Shown piece after piece: positions 6,407 through 13,345 of a stretch of 13,646 nt of DNA. The translations under genes and the position numbers were made by a program. The DNA comes from JBIOYL01 sp044870185 (GTDB taxonomy: Bacteria; Actinomycetota; CALGFH01): NCBI GenBank assembly GCA_044870185.1, contig JBIOYL010000062.1, forward strand, positions 1 through 13,646. Reading direction: 5' to 3'. Position 1 is the stretch's first letter; every line of letters begins with the position of its first letter. The notes under the pieces are model-generated. The model made no database searches and was not told where the DNA came from. It worked only from the letters and a program-made list of their open reading frames with translations.

Positions 6407-7662
6407 GCGTGCGCGGCCGGGCCGGGCTGCCGCCGCTTGGCTGGTTCCTGGCCGGCCTGGCCGGTAGCGCGCTGGTGGCTAGCCTGGTCGGCATCCCACC
6501 GCGCGACACCGGGACGCTCCTGGCCGTCATCTCCCTTGCCGCACTGGTGGTGGTGACGGCCGGGCTCGGGCTCCAGGTGCGGCTGCGGCGGCGGCGGGCC
6601 AAGGTGGCCAGGCAGGGCGCCCTCACCGCGGCGGTTACGGCCGCCGTCGCCCTGGCCGGCCTGTGGGCGGTGAGCGCCCAGATGCTGGTCTCCAGCCATG
6701 ACCTCGCCGTCGTGCTCGCCTCCCTCCCGGTGGCGGCCGGTGCCGGGATGGCCTACGGGATGGCCACGGCCAGGCAGGTCGCGGCCGACCTGGAGGCCCT
6801 CGCCGGCACGGCCCGGCGGTTGGAGGCCGGCGACCTGGCCGCCCGGGCCCGAGTGCAGGGCACCGCCGAGGTCGCCCTGATCGCGGAGACCCTGAACGCG
6901 GCCGCGGCCCGCCTCGCCGAGGCCCGCGAGCGGGAGCGGCGCATGGAGCAGGAACGACGCGACCTGATCGCCTGGGCCTCCCATGACCTGCGTACCCCGC
7001 TGGCCAGCCTGCGGGCCCTGGCCGAGGCCCTGGCCGACGACCTGGCTCCCGACGAGGCCACCCGGCACCGCTACCTGGCCGGCCTGACCGCCAACGTGGA
7101 GCGGCTCAGCACCCTGGTCGACGACCTGTTCGAGCTGTCGGCCATCCAGGCCGGGGCCGTGACCCTGCGGCTGGAGCCGACTTCCCTGCCCGACCTGGCC
7201 ACCGAGGTGCTGGAGCGGTTCGAGCCAGAGGCGGCCGCGGCCGGGGTCCGGCTCCAGTGCCGGCTGGACGACGGCGGCCCGGTGCTGGCCGGCCGGGACC
7301 AGCTCGGGCGGGTGCTGGCGAACCTGGTCGCCAACGGCATCCGGCACACCCCCCGCGGCGGCCGGCTGTGCGTGGCCGTCGCCGATGGTGAGGGCACCGC
7401 CATCCTGCGGGTCACCGACAGCTGCGGCGGCATCCCCGAGGCCGACCTTCCCCGCGTCTTCGACCAGCTGTGGCGGGGCGACCCCGCCCGCTCGACCAAG
7501 GGCGCCGGGCTCGGGTTGGCCATCGCCCGTGGCCTGGTCGACGCCCACGGCGGCACCATCGGCGTGGCCAACGTTCCCGGCGGCTGCGAGTTCACCGTCC
7601 GCCTGCCCAGGGCCACCCAGGCGGTGGCGCTGAACGGCCGCTCGCGCCTTTCGGGTCGCTGA
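6403..7662 (+). CDS. Two-component sensor histidine kinase
   Basis: The 419-residue kinase has four predicted N-terminal helices (about 12-30, 36-56, 76-96, 101-121) with only short connecting loops, so there is no obvious extracytoplasmic sensor domain. A HAMP-like segment (about 121-175) and a charged helix (AEARERERRMEQERRD) lead to the HisKA dimerisation domain with the phospho-accepting H194 in SHDLRTPL. The catalytic ATPase domain carries the N box NLVANGIRHTP (N311), the G1 box DSCGGIP (D339), an F box near FDQLWRG and the G2 box KGAGLGLAIARG (366-377). All catalytic residues are present. It starts at GTG 6403, overlapping the regulator's stop. Stimulus is unknown; the short loops suggest sensing within or next to the membrane. 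A 63-base gap with its own promoter separates it from the oxidoreductase. Confidence 0.95.
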   Translation: MSVRGRAGLPPLGWFLAGLAGSALVASLVGIPPRDTGTLLAVISLAALVVVTAGLGLQVRLRRRRAKVARQGALTAAVTAAVALAGLWAVSAQMLVSSHDLAVVLASLPVAAGAGMAYGMATARQVAADLEALAGTARRLEAGDLAARARVQGTAEVALIAETLNAAAARLAEARERERRMEQERRDLIAWASHDLRTPLASLRALAEALADDLAPDEATRHRYLAGLTANVERLSTLVDDLFELSAIQAGAVTLRLEPTSLPDLATEVLERFEPEAAAAGVRLQCRLDDGGPVLAGRDQLGRVLANLVANGIRHTPRGGRLCVAVADGEGTAILRVTDSCGGIPEADLPRVFDQLWRGDPARSTKGAGLGLAIARGLVDAHGGTIGVANVPGGCEFTVRLPRATQAVALNGRSRLSGR

Positions 7663-7669
7663 TCGACTC

Positions 7670-7687
7670 CTTACAGCCTGCGAACGG
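7670..7687 (+). promoter_or_regulatory. Box C: predicted response-regulator site before the Mo oxidoreductase
   Basis: The 18-mer CTTACAGCCTGCGAACGG shares CTTAC, CT and ACGG with boxes A and B. Its centre is about 47 bp before the predicted transcription start at 7726; box A is about 57 bp before the start at 3054, one helical turn further. That placement fits an activator acting from the same DNA face. Function is inferred. Confidence 0.5.
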
Positions 7688-7713
7688 CAGGGCCCAGCGG
7701 CCGCATGCCCTTC

Positions 7714-7719
7714 TAGGCT
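7714..7719 (+). promoter_or_regulatory. -10 element TAGGCT of a probable leaderless promoter
   Basis: TAGGCT matches TAnnnT and is followed, six bases later, by the ATG at 7726. No Shine-Dalgarno sequence precedes that ATG. The geometry is the same as at 3042, which supports both assignments and gives the oxidoreductase a promoter separate from the kinase. Confidence 0.55.
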
Positions 7720-7725
7720 GGCCCC

Positions 7726-8847
7726 ATGGGCCCGACCTTCACCTCTCCGGCCAGGAGCGAGCGAACCACCGCCATGCTCGGGGTTGCCGTCGGCGTCCTG
7801 TTCGGTGTCTGCCTGGCCACCGGGCTGCTGTCGCACCTGATCCAGCACCCGCCAGACTGGTTCGCCTGGCCGAGCCGGCCTGTCTGGGTGTACCGGTGGA
7901 GCCAGGGTCTGCACGTGTTCTGTGGGATCGCGGCCATCCCGGTGCTGCTGGCGAAGCTGTGGTCGGCCTACCCCAACCTCTGGCGCTGGCCGCCGGTCCG
8001 TGGCGTCGCCCACGCCATCGAGCGGGTGGCGATCGTCCCGCTGCTCGGCGGGGCGCTGCTGCTCCTGGTCACCGGGCTGATGAACATCGGCTACTGGTAC
8101 GGCTGGGGCTTTGACTTCATCCGGACCCACTACTGGACGGCGTGGATCGTGACCGGGGCACTCGTCGTCCACCTCTCGGCCAAGCTTCCCGTCCTCCGCC
8201 GCGCCCTGGCGAGGCGGCACGCCGCCGCCGACATGGCCGCTGATCTGGAACGGCGCCGGTTCCTGATCACTACCGGGGTCGCCGCCGGGGTCCTGCTCCT
8301 GACCACCGCCGGGTCGGCGTTCACCCCGCTGCGGCGCCTGGCCGTGCTCTCGCCCAGGCGCCAGGGCGTCGGCTCCCAGGGCCTGCCGGTCAACAAGGAC
8401 GCCCGCTCGGCCGGGGTGGCCGACAAGCTGGACGACCCGGGCTGGCGGCTGGCCGTCGCCGGCCGGGTGGAACACCCGGTCAGCCTGACCCTCACCGACC
8501 TGCGGGCGCGTATGGCGGGACCGATGGGCCATGGTGCGCGGCTGCCGATCGCCTGCGTGGAGGGCTGGAGCCAGGAGGCCCACTGGCGTGGGGTGCGCCT
8601 GCGGGACCTGCTCGAGGAGGTCGGCGCCCCAGCCGGCGGCGCCGTCCGGGTCCAGTCCCTCCAGCGCGGCGGCTACTCCAGCGCCCTCCTCAACCCAGCC
8701 CACGCCCGCCACCCCGATACCCTGCTGGCGCTGGAGCTCAACGGGGCCCCCCTGCACCCCGACCATGGCTTCCCGGTGCGGCTGATCGCCCCGAGCAACC
8801 CGGGGGTCATGCAGACCAAGTGGCTCGAGTCGGTGACCGTCCTGTGA
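7726..8847 (+). CDS. Membrane-anchored molybdopterin-dependent oxidoreductase, sulfite-oxidase fold, with cytochrome-b-like helices
   Basis: The 373-residue protein has four hydrophobic helices (about 16-37, 60-78, 99-119, 138-155). Histidines in or near them (H37, H63, H149) could ligate heme, as in cytochrome b561-type or ferric-reductase-like domains. A fifth helix (about 180-198) follows a twin-arginine stretch ERRRFLIT (R176-R178), so the soluble domain is probably exported by Tat after cofactor loading. That domain (about 235-373) has the sulfite oxidase/MsrP Mo-binding fold: LPIACVEGWS supplies the Mo-ligating cysteine C277, and GFPVRLIAPSNPGVMQTKWL closes the cofactor site. It should face outside and exchange electrons with the quinone pool through the helices. 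Substrate is unknown; methionine-sulfoxide reduction like MsrPQ is one possibility, sulfite-type oxidation another. It overlaps the next gene as GTGA. Confidence 0.9.
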   Translation: MGPTFTSPARSERTTAMLGVAVGVLFGVCLATGLLSHLIQHPPDWFAWPSRPVWVYRWSQGLHVFCGIAAIPVLLAKLWSAYPNLWRWPPVRGVAHAIERVAIVPLLGGALLLLVTGLMNIGYWYGWGFDFIRTHYWTAWIVTGALVVHLSAKLPVLRRALARRHAAADMAADLERRRFLITTGVAAGVLLLTTAGSAFTPLRRLAVLSPRRQGVGSQGLPVNKDARSAGVADKLDDPGWRLAVAGRVEHPVSLTLTDLRARMAGPMGHGARLPIACVEGWSQEAHWRGVRLRDLLEEVGAPAGGAVRVQSLQRGGYSSALLNPAHARHPDTLLALELNGAPLHPDHGFPVRLIAPSNPGVMQTKWLESVTVL

Positions 8848-9389
8848 GCGGTCCGCGGGCCGCTGCAGATCAGCCGGAGCCGCTGGCGGGTTGGCGATGG
8901 TGGACCGGCCTGGCGGCTGGTTGCGCCGTCGGCCTGTTCGGGCTGGCCGGGCTGCTCCGCGATGGGACGAAGACTAAGCCGCCGGTGTGGCTGGCATGGC
9001 TGGTCGGGCTCCTGCTGGTCCATGACTTCGTGCTCGCGCCGCTGGTCCTCCTGGTCGGCCGCCGGCTCCGCGACCGGGTGCCCGAGGCGTGGCGCTGGCC
9101 TCTTCAGGTGGGGCTGGTCACCTCCGGGGTGCTGGTCCTGGCGAGTGTCCCGGTCCTCTACGGCGTCGGACGGCGCACCCAGCCGGACAATACCTCGGTC
9201 CTCCCCGGTCACTACCCGCTCGCCCTCGCCGGCGTCCTCATCGTGGTGTGGCTGGGCGTCCTGGCCCTCGGGATCTGGAGTTCGACTGGTGGGCGCCGAC
9301 GGAGCCCATCGCCCGGCCTTGCAAGGTGGTCGAGGAGGTCCGACCAGACGCCAACCCGCCGGCCTCCTGACCAGGGTGACCAACCGTAG
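8844..9389 (+). CDS. Small four-helix membrane protein co-translated with the Mo oxidoreductase
   Basis: The start is GTG at 8844, whose bases overlap the oxidoreductase stop (GTGA, 8844-8847), giving 181 residues. Four hydrophobic helices are predicted at about 18-38, 48-72, 86-108 and 125-146. LLLVHDFVLAPLVLLVGRRLR (second helix; a histidine at 60) and the loop PDNTSVLPGHYP (114-125; histidine 123) look the most conserved-like. The tail after 148 is Arg/Pro/Ser-rich and probably disordered. I do not recognise a named family. Tight coupling suggests a partner subunit or assembly factor of the oxidoreductase; a role in electron transfer is possible but the histidines are too few to argue for heme. 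Its stop lies 16 bases from the stop of the convergent DUF1801 gene. Confidence 0.8.
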   Translation: MSGPRAAADQPEPLAGWRWWTGLAAGCAVGLFGLAGLLRDGTKTKPPVWLAWLVGLLLVHDFVLAPLVLLVGRRLRDRVPEAWRWPLQVGLVTSGVLVLASVPVLYGVGRRTQPDNTSVLPGHYPLALAGVLIVVWLGVLALGIWSSTGGRRRSPSPGLARWSRRSDQTPTRRPPDQGDQP

Positions 9390-9396
9390 CACCCAA

Positions 9397-9411
9397 CGCT
9401 GAGGCTCAGCG
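9397..9411. terminator. Short inverted repeat at a convergent gene junction, possible bidirectional terminator
   Basis: CGCTGAG and CTCAGCG are perfect 7-bp inverted arms with one base between them; as RNA this gives a six-pair stem with a three-base loop. It lies between the ends of two converging genes and covers the DUF1801 stop codon. There is no T-tract, so intrinsic termination is uncertain. Confidence 0.3.
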
Positions 9412-9778
9412 CCGCCTCGGTGAGTCTGCTTTCCAGTCGCACCAGGCGCGAATGACGGCCTCCAGGTCGGCACGGCCGGCCTCCAACTGCTCGAGGTCGC
9501 CGAAGCGCATGGTGCGCACCAGCCTGCCGTCACCCTCCAGGCGAGGGTGCTCGCCCCGGGATCTCGGCCCCTCGGTGGAACATGATGCTGAGCAGGTGCT
9601 TGGAGGGGTTGAAGCTGGCGATGTTGCCGCGGTAGGCGAAGGTGGGCGTCTTCCACTTGATGGACTCGGTGACGCGGTCGTCCGCCCCGAGGATGATCTC
9701 CCGGGCGCGCCGCATGGTGGTGTCCAGGGGAGGGTCGGCCTGGTCGAACCACTGGTCGACCTCGGGGTTACGGTTCAT
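9406..9778 (-). pseudogene. DUF1801 (YdhG-like) domain protein with a +1 frameshift
   Basis: The ATG at 9778 overlaps the stop of the SnoaL-like gene (ATGA, 9775-9778). The first 75 residues are typical of the DUF1801 family: AREIILGADDRVTESIKWKTPTFAY, then NIASFNPSKH and SIMFHRGAEIPG. At CCCCGGG (9554-9560) there is one G too many in the coding strand. The called frame then stops after 83 codons at 9530, whereas dropping one G gives EHPRLEGDGRLVRTMRFGDL and AVIRAWCDWKADSPRRR ending at 9406. The span is 373 bases, one more than a multiple of three, in line with a single insertion and an intact length of about 123 residues. It is either a recent pseudogene or a homopolymer sequencing error. 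The family's biochemical role is not known to me. Confidence 0.8.
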
Positions 9779-10140
9779 CGGTGGTCCTCGGCCTCGGCGG
9801 GCGCGCCGGCCCCGATGAAGGCCGCGAAGGCCGCCATATCGGCCACGAAGTTGGAGCTGATGATCTGTCCGTCGCGGACGGAGAGTTGCTCGACGACCCG
9901 GATGGTCCGGTCGCCTCGGGTGGCGTCGTACAGCTGGAAGGCGACGTCGTCCTGGTAGGCCTCGGCAACCATCGTGACGGTGGCGTCCCTGGGAAAGGCG
10001 CCGCTGTCGAGGAACGCCTCGCGGCCGTCGATGCGCAGGTCGCCCGTGGTGAAGCGGAAGGCCGGTGACAGCAGCGCCGCCACGGTGTTGCTGTCGCCTG
10101 AGGTCCAGGCGTCGTAGTAGCGGCGGGTGCGCTGGCAGCG
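9775..10140 (-). pseudogene. SnoaL-like / NTF2-fold protein, 5' end lost at the recombinase junction
   Basis: From RRYYDAWTSGD onward the protein reads as a complete NTF2-like (SnoaL-type) domain: AALLSPAFRFTTGDLRIDGREAFL, TMVAEAYQDDVAFQLYDATRGDRTIRVVEQL, and the closing strand ISSNFVADMAAFAAF. Such proteins are about 110-120 residues and begin a few residues before the RYYDAW stretch. Here the sequence upstream of about 10140 is antisense to the serine recombinase remnant, so the native start and promoter have been removed. The open frame continues to a fortuitous GTG/ATG near 10209 inside the recombinase, so a fusion product is possible but unlikely to be native. It was the first gene of a coupled pair with DUF1801. 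Members include small hydrolases, isomerases and many of unknown role; no ligand can be assigned. Confidence 0.72.
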
Positions 10141-11514
10141 TCGCGCCGAAGCCAGTGAACTCTTGGCCGTGCTGCGCCACCCGGACCGAGGGTTCGAAGC
10201 CGTGGTCATCGGCGAGCCGCAGCGCGCCTTCTACGGCAACCAGTTCAGCCTCACCTTCCCCATCTTCGAGCACTTCGGCGTCCAGTTGTGGGTGCCCGAG
10301 GTCGGCGGGCGCATCGACCCCGGCTCGGAAGCCCCACGACCTGGCCATGACCCTGTTCGGCAGCCAGTCCAAGAGCGAGCGCATGCGCATCAAGACCCAC
10401 GTGCGCGCCGCCATGCACGCGCAGACCGCCATCCAGGGCCGCTTCCTCGGCGGCCGACCCCCCTACGGCTACCGGCTGGTCGACGCCGGCGAGCATCCCA
10501 ACCCCGCCAAGGCCCGACTCGGCGCGCGCCTCCACACCCTGGAGCCCGACCCGGCAACCGCCCCGATCGTGCAACGGATCTTCACCGACTTCCTCGACGG
10601 CTACGGCTACCTGGCGATCGCCGAGCGGCTCACCGCCGAGCACATCCGCCCACCATCGGGGCATGACCGTGCCCGCAACCCCCACCGGCTGGGCGTTGCG
10701 TGGAGCAAGTCCGCCGTCCGCGCGATCCTGTGCAACCCCCGCTACACCGGCTACCAGGTCTGGAACAAGCAGCGGCGCGACGAAGTGCTGCTGGACGTCG
10801 ACGATGTGGCCGCCGGGCACATCAGCCGCATGCGCTGGAACCCGCCCGACCAGTGGGTCTGGTCGGCCCAGCCCACCCACGCCGCGCTGGTCAGCCGGGA
10901 GGCCTTCGACCAGGTGCAGGCGCGCATCGCCACCCGCTCCCCCACCAGCCCCCGCGCCCCCAAGGCCTCCCCCAAGCCATACCTGCTGCGCGGACGACTC
11001 ACCTGCGGACTCTGCCGACGGCGCCTGCAAGGCCAGTGGGTCCGCGGCGACGACCTGCCGAGCGCTGGCCGCCGCCCACACCAACCCCAATCCCACCGGC
11101 GACGCACAGCTACAGCACGCCCAGCAGACCATTGCCGACTGCCAGCGCAAGCTAGCCCGCTACCGAGCAGCGCTGGAGGCCGGCGGCGACCCCGCGCTGG
11201 TCAACCAGTGGATCGCCGAGATCACCCAACAGCGGCATGACGCCGGACGCCGGCTGCGGGAGCTTCGCGCCGCCGGCCCGCGTGACCTGGATCCGACCCA
11301 GGTGCGGGCCCTGCTGGAGGAGATCGGTGACCTGGCCGCCGCGCTGGAGGTGGCCGACCCACAGCAGCGGGCGCAGCTGTACCAGGAGTTAGGATCAGCG
11401 GCTTGTACCGGCCGGTCAGCCGGATGGTGATCGTCACGGCCGACCCAGGGGTCCGTAGGCGCAGTGTACGTGTCGGAGGGGGGACTTGAACCCCCACGTC
11501 CTTGCGGACACTAG
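10127..11514 (+). pseudogene. Large serine recombinase remnant, truncated, deleted and frameshifted, ending inside tRNA-Leu
   Basis: The piece starts mid-way through the resolvase catalytic domain (RRAEASELLAVLRHPDRGF, GVQLWVPEVGGRIDPGSEA), so the catalytic serine region is gone. An extra C in the run 10331-10335 shifts the frame; the next frame carries HDLAMTLFG, the RIKTHVRAAM helix and the recombinase domain (GGRPPYGYRL, WSKSAVRAILCNPRYTG, VWNKQRRDEVLLD). The zinc ribbon is cut after its first CGLC (about 11007). A deletion and frame change near 11040-11057 remove the second cysteine pair, and the coiled-coil region follows (LAAAHT, LARYRAALEAGGDPALVNQWIAEI, LYQELG). One more shift near 11390 leads to LYRPVSRMVIVTADPGV, then YVSEGGLEPPRPCGH and a stop at 11512-11514. 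That tail is read from the tRNA-Leu gene. It is a dead integrase of a lost element. Confidence 0.85.
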
Positions 11515-11554
11515 GCCCTCAACCTAGCGCGTCTGCCTATTCCGCCACTCCGAC
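11471..11554 (-). tRNA. tRNA-Leu, anticodon GAG
   Basis: The gene folds as a class II tRNA of 84 bases. The acceptor stem is GTCGGAG paired with CTCCGAC (7 bp), with discriminator A at 11471. The anticodon stem is CTAGG/CCTAG with loop TTGAGGG, so the anticodon is GAG. A long variable arm (TGTCCGCAAGGACGT) and a perfect T arm (GGGGG TTCAAGT CCCCC) follow. CCA is not encoded. It decodes CUC and CUU leucine codons. Its 3' half is shared with the end of the recombinase remnant, marking an integration site. It lies downstream of secG, as leuU does in E. coli. Confidence 0.95.
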
Positions 11555-11583
11555 GTGGGTGCCCGCTGGCGGGACGCCGAGGG

Positions 11584-11589
11584 ATTGTA
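11584..11589 (-). promoter_or_regulatory. -10 element TACAAT for tRNA-Leu
   Basis: On the minus strand TACAAT lies in the 69-base gap between the substrate-binding protein and the tRNA, about 29 bases before the tRNA 5' end. This allows a short leader of about 20 bases. No good -35 is visible, so read-through from the secG operon may also contribute. Confidence 0.45.
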
Positions 11590-11623
11590 GCAGAGGGCAG
11601 GCTGCCGAAGACCTGCTGGTTTC

Positions 11624-13345
11624 CTATTTCGCGAGGCTGATCGCGGCCAGGTCGATGCCGCCTTCAGGGGTGAGATCGAAGCCCGCAAGCCCGGGGGCGA
11701 GCACAGCCGCGTGGCGGTACTCCAGGACCGGGGCAACCGGGACAGCAGCCAGAATCTCGGCCTCGGCCTGCTGGTACAGGCGCTGGCGGGCGCCGTCGTC
11801 GGCTGTGGCCCGGGCCTGGGCGAGCAGGCCGTCGACGGCCGGGTCCTCCAGGCCGGTGAGGTTGTCGTTTCCCCGGCTGGAGAACTGGCTGGTCAGGAAC
11901 GAGTCCATGCGCGGGTAGTCGGCGACCCAGCCGTAGCGGAAGACCTGCACGCCGGGCCGGCGGATCCCGGCCGCGTAGCCGTCGACGCCGGCGACCCGCA
12001 CGGATGCGCGCAGGCCGGCGGCGGCCAGGTCGGCGACGACGAGCGCGGCGATGCGGCGGTCGACGGCCACGTCCGGGACCTGGATGGTGACGGGCCGGGG
12101 TCGCAGCCGGGCGAACGTGGCTTTCGCCTGAGCCGGGTCGTAGGTGCAGGGCGCGCAGAGGGCGCCGGCCGCACCGGGAACGCCGGTTGGGACGAGCCCG
12201 ACGGCGGGTGCGCGGGCGCCGGCCAGGGCGGCGGCGATGCGCCCACGGTTGATGGCCTGCGAGAACGCCAGGCGCACCTGCGGGTCATCGAACGGCTCGG
12301 TGTGGACGTTGAAGCCGAGATACCAGGTGGCAAGCTCAGGGCCTGCCAGCACGCCGGGCTGGGAGCGGCCGTCGGCCGAGACACCGTAGACGGCACGGGC
12401 CGCGTCGAGCTGATCGAGCGGCACCGGGGCGAAGTCGACCAGATTGTCCTGGAAGGCGAGCCAGGCGGTCTGCTCGTCGGGGAAGGTGTCGACCTCGACC
12501 CGGTCGAGGTAGGGGGCGGCGCCGTAGTAGCGCGGGTTGCGGACGAGCAGGAGCGTGCCACCGCCGGGTGGTGCGGCGAGGCCGCCGCGGGGCGGCGCGG
12601 CAAGCATGAACGGGCCGTCGCCGACCGGCTTGGCGAGGTAGGCGGTCGGGTTGCGGGCAACCCGGGCTCGGGGCAGCGGGGACAGGCGGGGGTTCGCGAC
12701 GGCCGCGGGCAGGTCGGCAAAGGGCGCGTCGAGATCGACCGTAAGGGTCGCCGGGTCGGGGACGCGCAACCCGGCGATCGCGGTCGCCCGGCCCTCGGCG
12801 GCGGCGCGGTAGCCGGACACCGGGGCGAGCAGGTCACCGAGACCGGTCGGCTGCGGCCCGGCGGGGGCGCCGGCCGGCTGCGGCCTGGCGGCCCGCTCCC
12901 AGGCGAACTTGAAGTCGGCCGCCTGCAGCGGCGTGCCGTCCGACCAGGTCACGCCGGGACGCAGGCGGAACACCCAGTGGCGCAGGCCCGGGTCGGCCGA
13001 CCAGGAGGCGGCGACGGCCGGGCGCACCTCGCCTTGCGGGCCGAGCGCGGTCAGGCCGTCGAACAGGTTGCCGACCAGCACCTGATCCTCGACCCGGGTG
13101 GCCAGGGCGGGGTCGAGCGAGCGCGGCGCGAGCAGCCCGACGGCGATCGCGCCGCCGCGGTGGCGGGCACGCTCCACGCCGAGGCCGCCCGCCCCACCGG
13201 GACCGCCCGCAGGCCTGCCAGGGTGGCGTCCGGTGAGGGTGGCCGCACCGCCGAGCAGGAGCATGCCAGCCAGCAGGATGGCCGCGGCCCGGGGCAGGCC
13301 GAAGCGGCGGAGCCGCCGCAGCGCGACCCCGATGGCAGCCGACAC
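11624..13345 (-). CDS. Peptide-type ABC transporter substrate-binding protein (SBP family 5)
   Basis: The 573-residue protein begins at GTG 13345, immediately after the secG stop (TAG then GTG, no gap), with AAGG inside the end of secG as ribosome site. An Arg-rich start and hydrophobic segment (about 19-37) form a signal peptide or anchor. No lipobox cysteine is present, unusual for an actinobacterial binding protein. The mature part is a typical family 5 (DppA/OppA-like) fold: PRSLDPALATRVEDQVLVGNLF, LRPGVTWSDGTPLQAADFKFAWERA, TWYLGFNVHTEPFDDPQVRLAFSQAINR, and near the C-terminus RYGWVADYPRMDSFL with FSSRGNDN. These elements line the oligopeptide site. No permease or ATPase gene is in the window, so it may serve a distant transporter or act alone. 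It is complete, and its ligand is unknown. Confidence 0.92.
   Translation of the reverse strand: MSAAIGVALRRLRRFGLPRAAAILLAGMLLLGGAATLTGRHPGRPAGGPGGAGGLGVERARHRGGAIAVGLLAPRSLDPALATRVEDQVLVGNLFDGLTALGPQGEVRPAVAASWSADPGLRHWVFRLRPGVTWSDGTPLQAADFKFAWERAARPQPAGAPAGPQPTGLGDLLAPVSGYRAAAEGRATAIAGLRVPDPATLTVDLDAPFADLPAAVANPRLSPLPRARVARNPTAYLAKPVGDGPFMLAAPPRGGLAAPPGGGTLLLVRNPRYYGAAPYLDRVEVDTFPDEQTAWLAFQDNLVDFAPVPLDQLDAARAVYGVSADGRSQPGVLAGPELATWYLGFNVHTEPFDDPQVRLAFSQAINRGRIAAALAGARAPAVGLVPTGVPGAAGALCAPCTYDPAQAKATFARLRPRPVTIQVPDVAVDRRIAALVVADLAAAGLRASVRVAGVDGYAAGIRRPGVQVFRYGWVADYPRMDSFLTSQFSSRGNDNLTGLEDPAVDGLLAQARATADDGARQRLYQQAEAEILAAVPVAPVLEYRHAAVLAPGLAGFDLTPEGGIDLAAISLAK

Noticed and set aside
6379..8766. 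A 795-codon minus-strand open frame opposite the kinase and oxidoreductase
   Set aside because: It is rich in Gly, Gln and Pro with no domain signature, and lies exactly antisense to two well-recognised genes. High GC suppresses stops in this frame.
10100..10160. Search for the second attachment site (a copy of the tRNA-Leu 3' end) at the recombinase's left junction
   Set aside because: No stretch resembling GTCGGAGGGGGGACTTG is present; the left end of the element appears deleted.
11560..11576. CCCGCTGGCGGG next to tRNA-Leu as a terminator
   Set aside because: On the tRNA strand it lies in the leader between the -10 and the tRNA 5' end, the stem is four pairs, and there is no T-tract.
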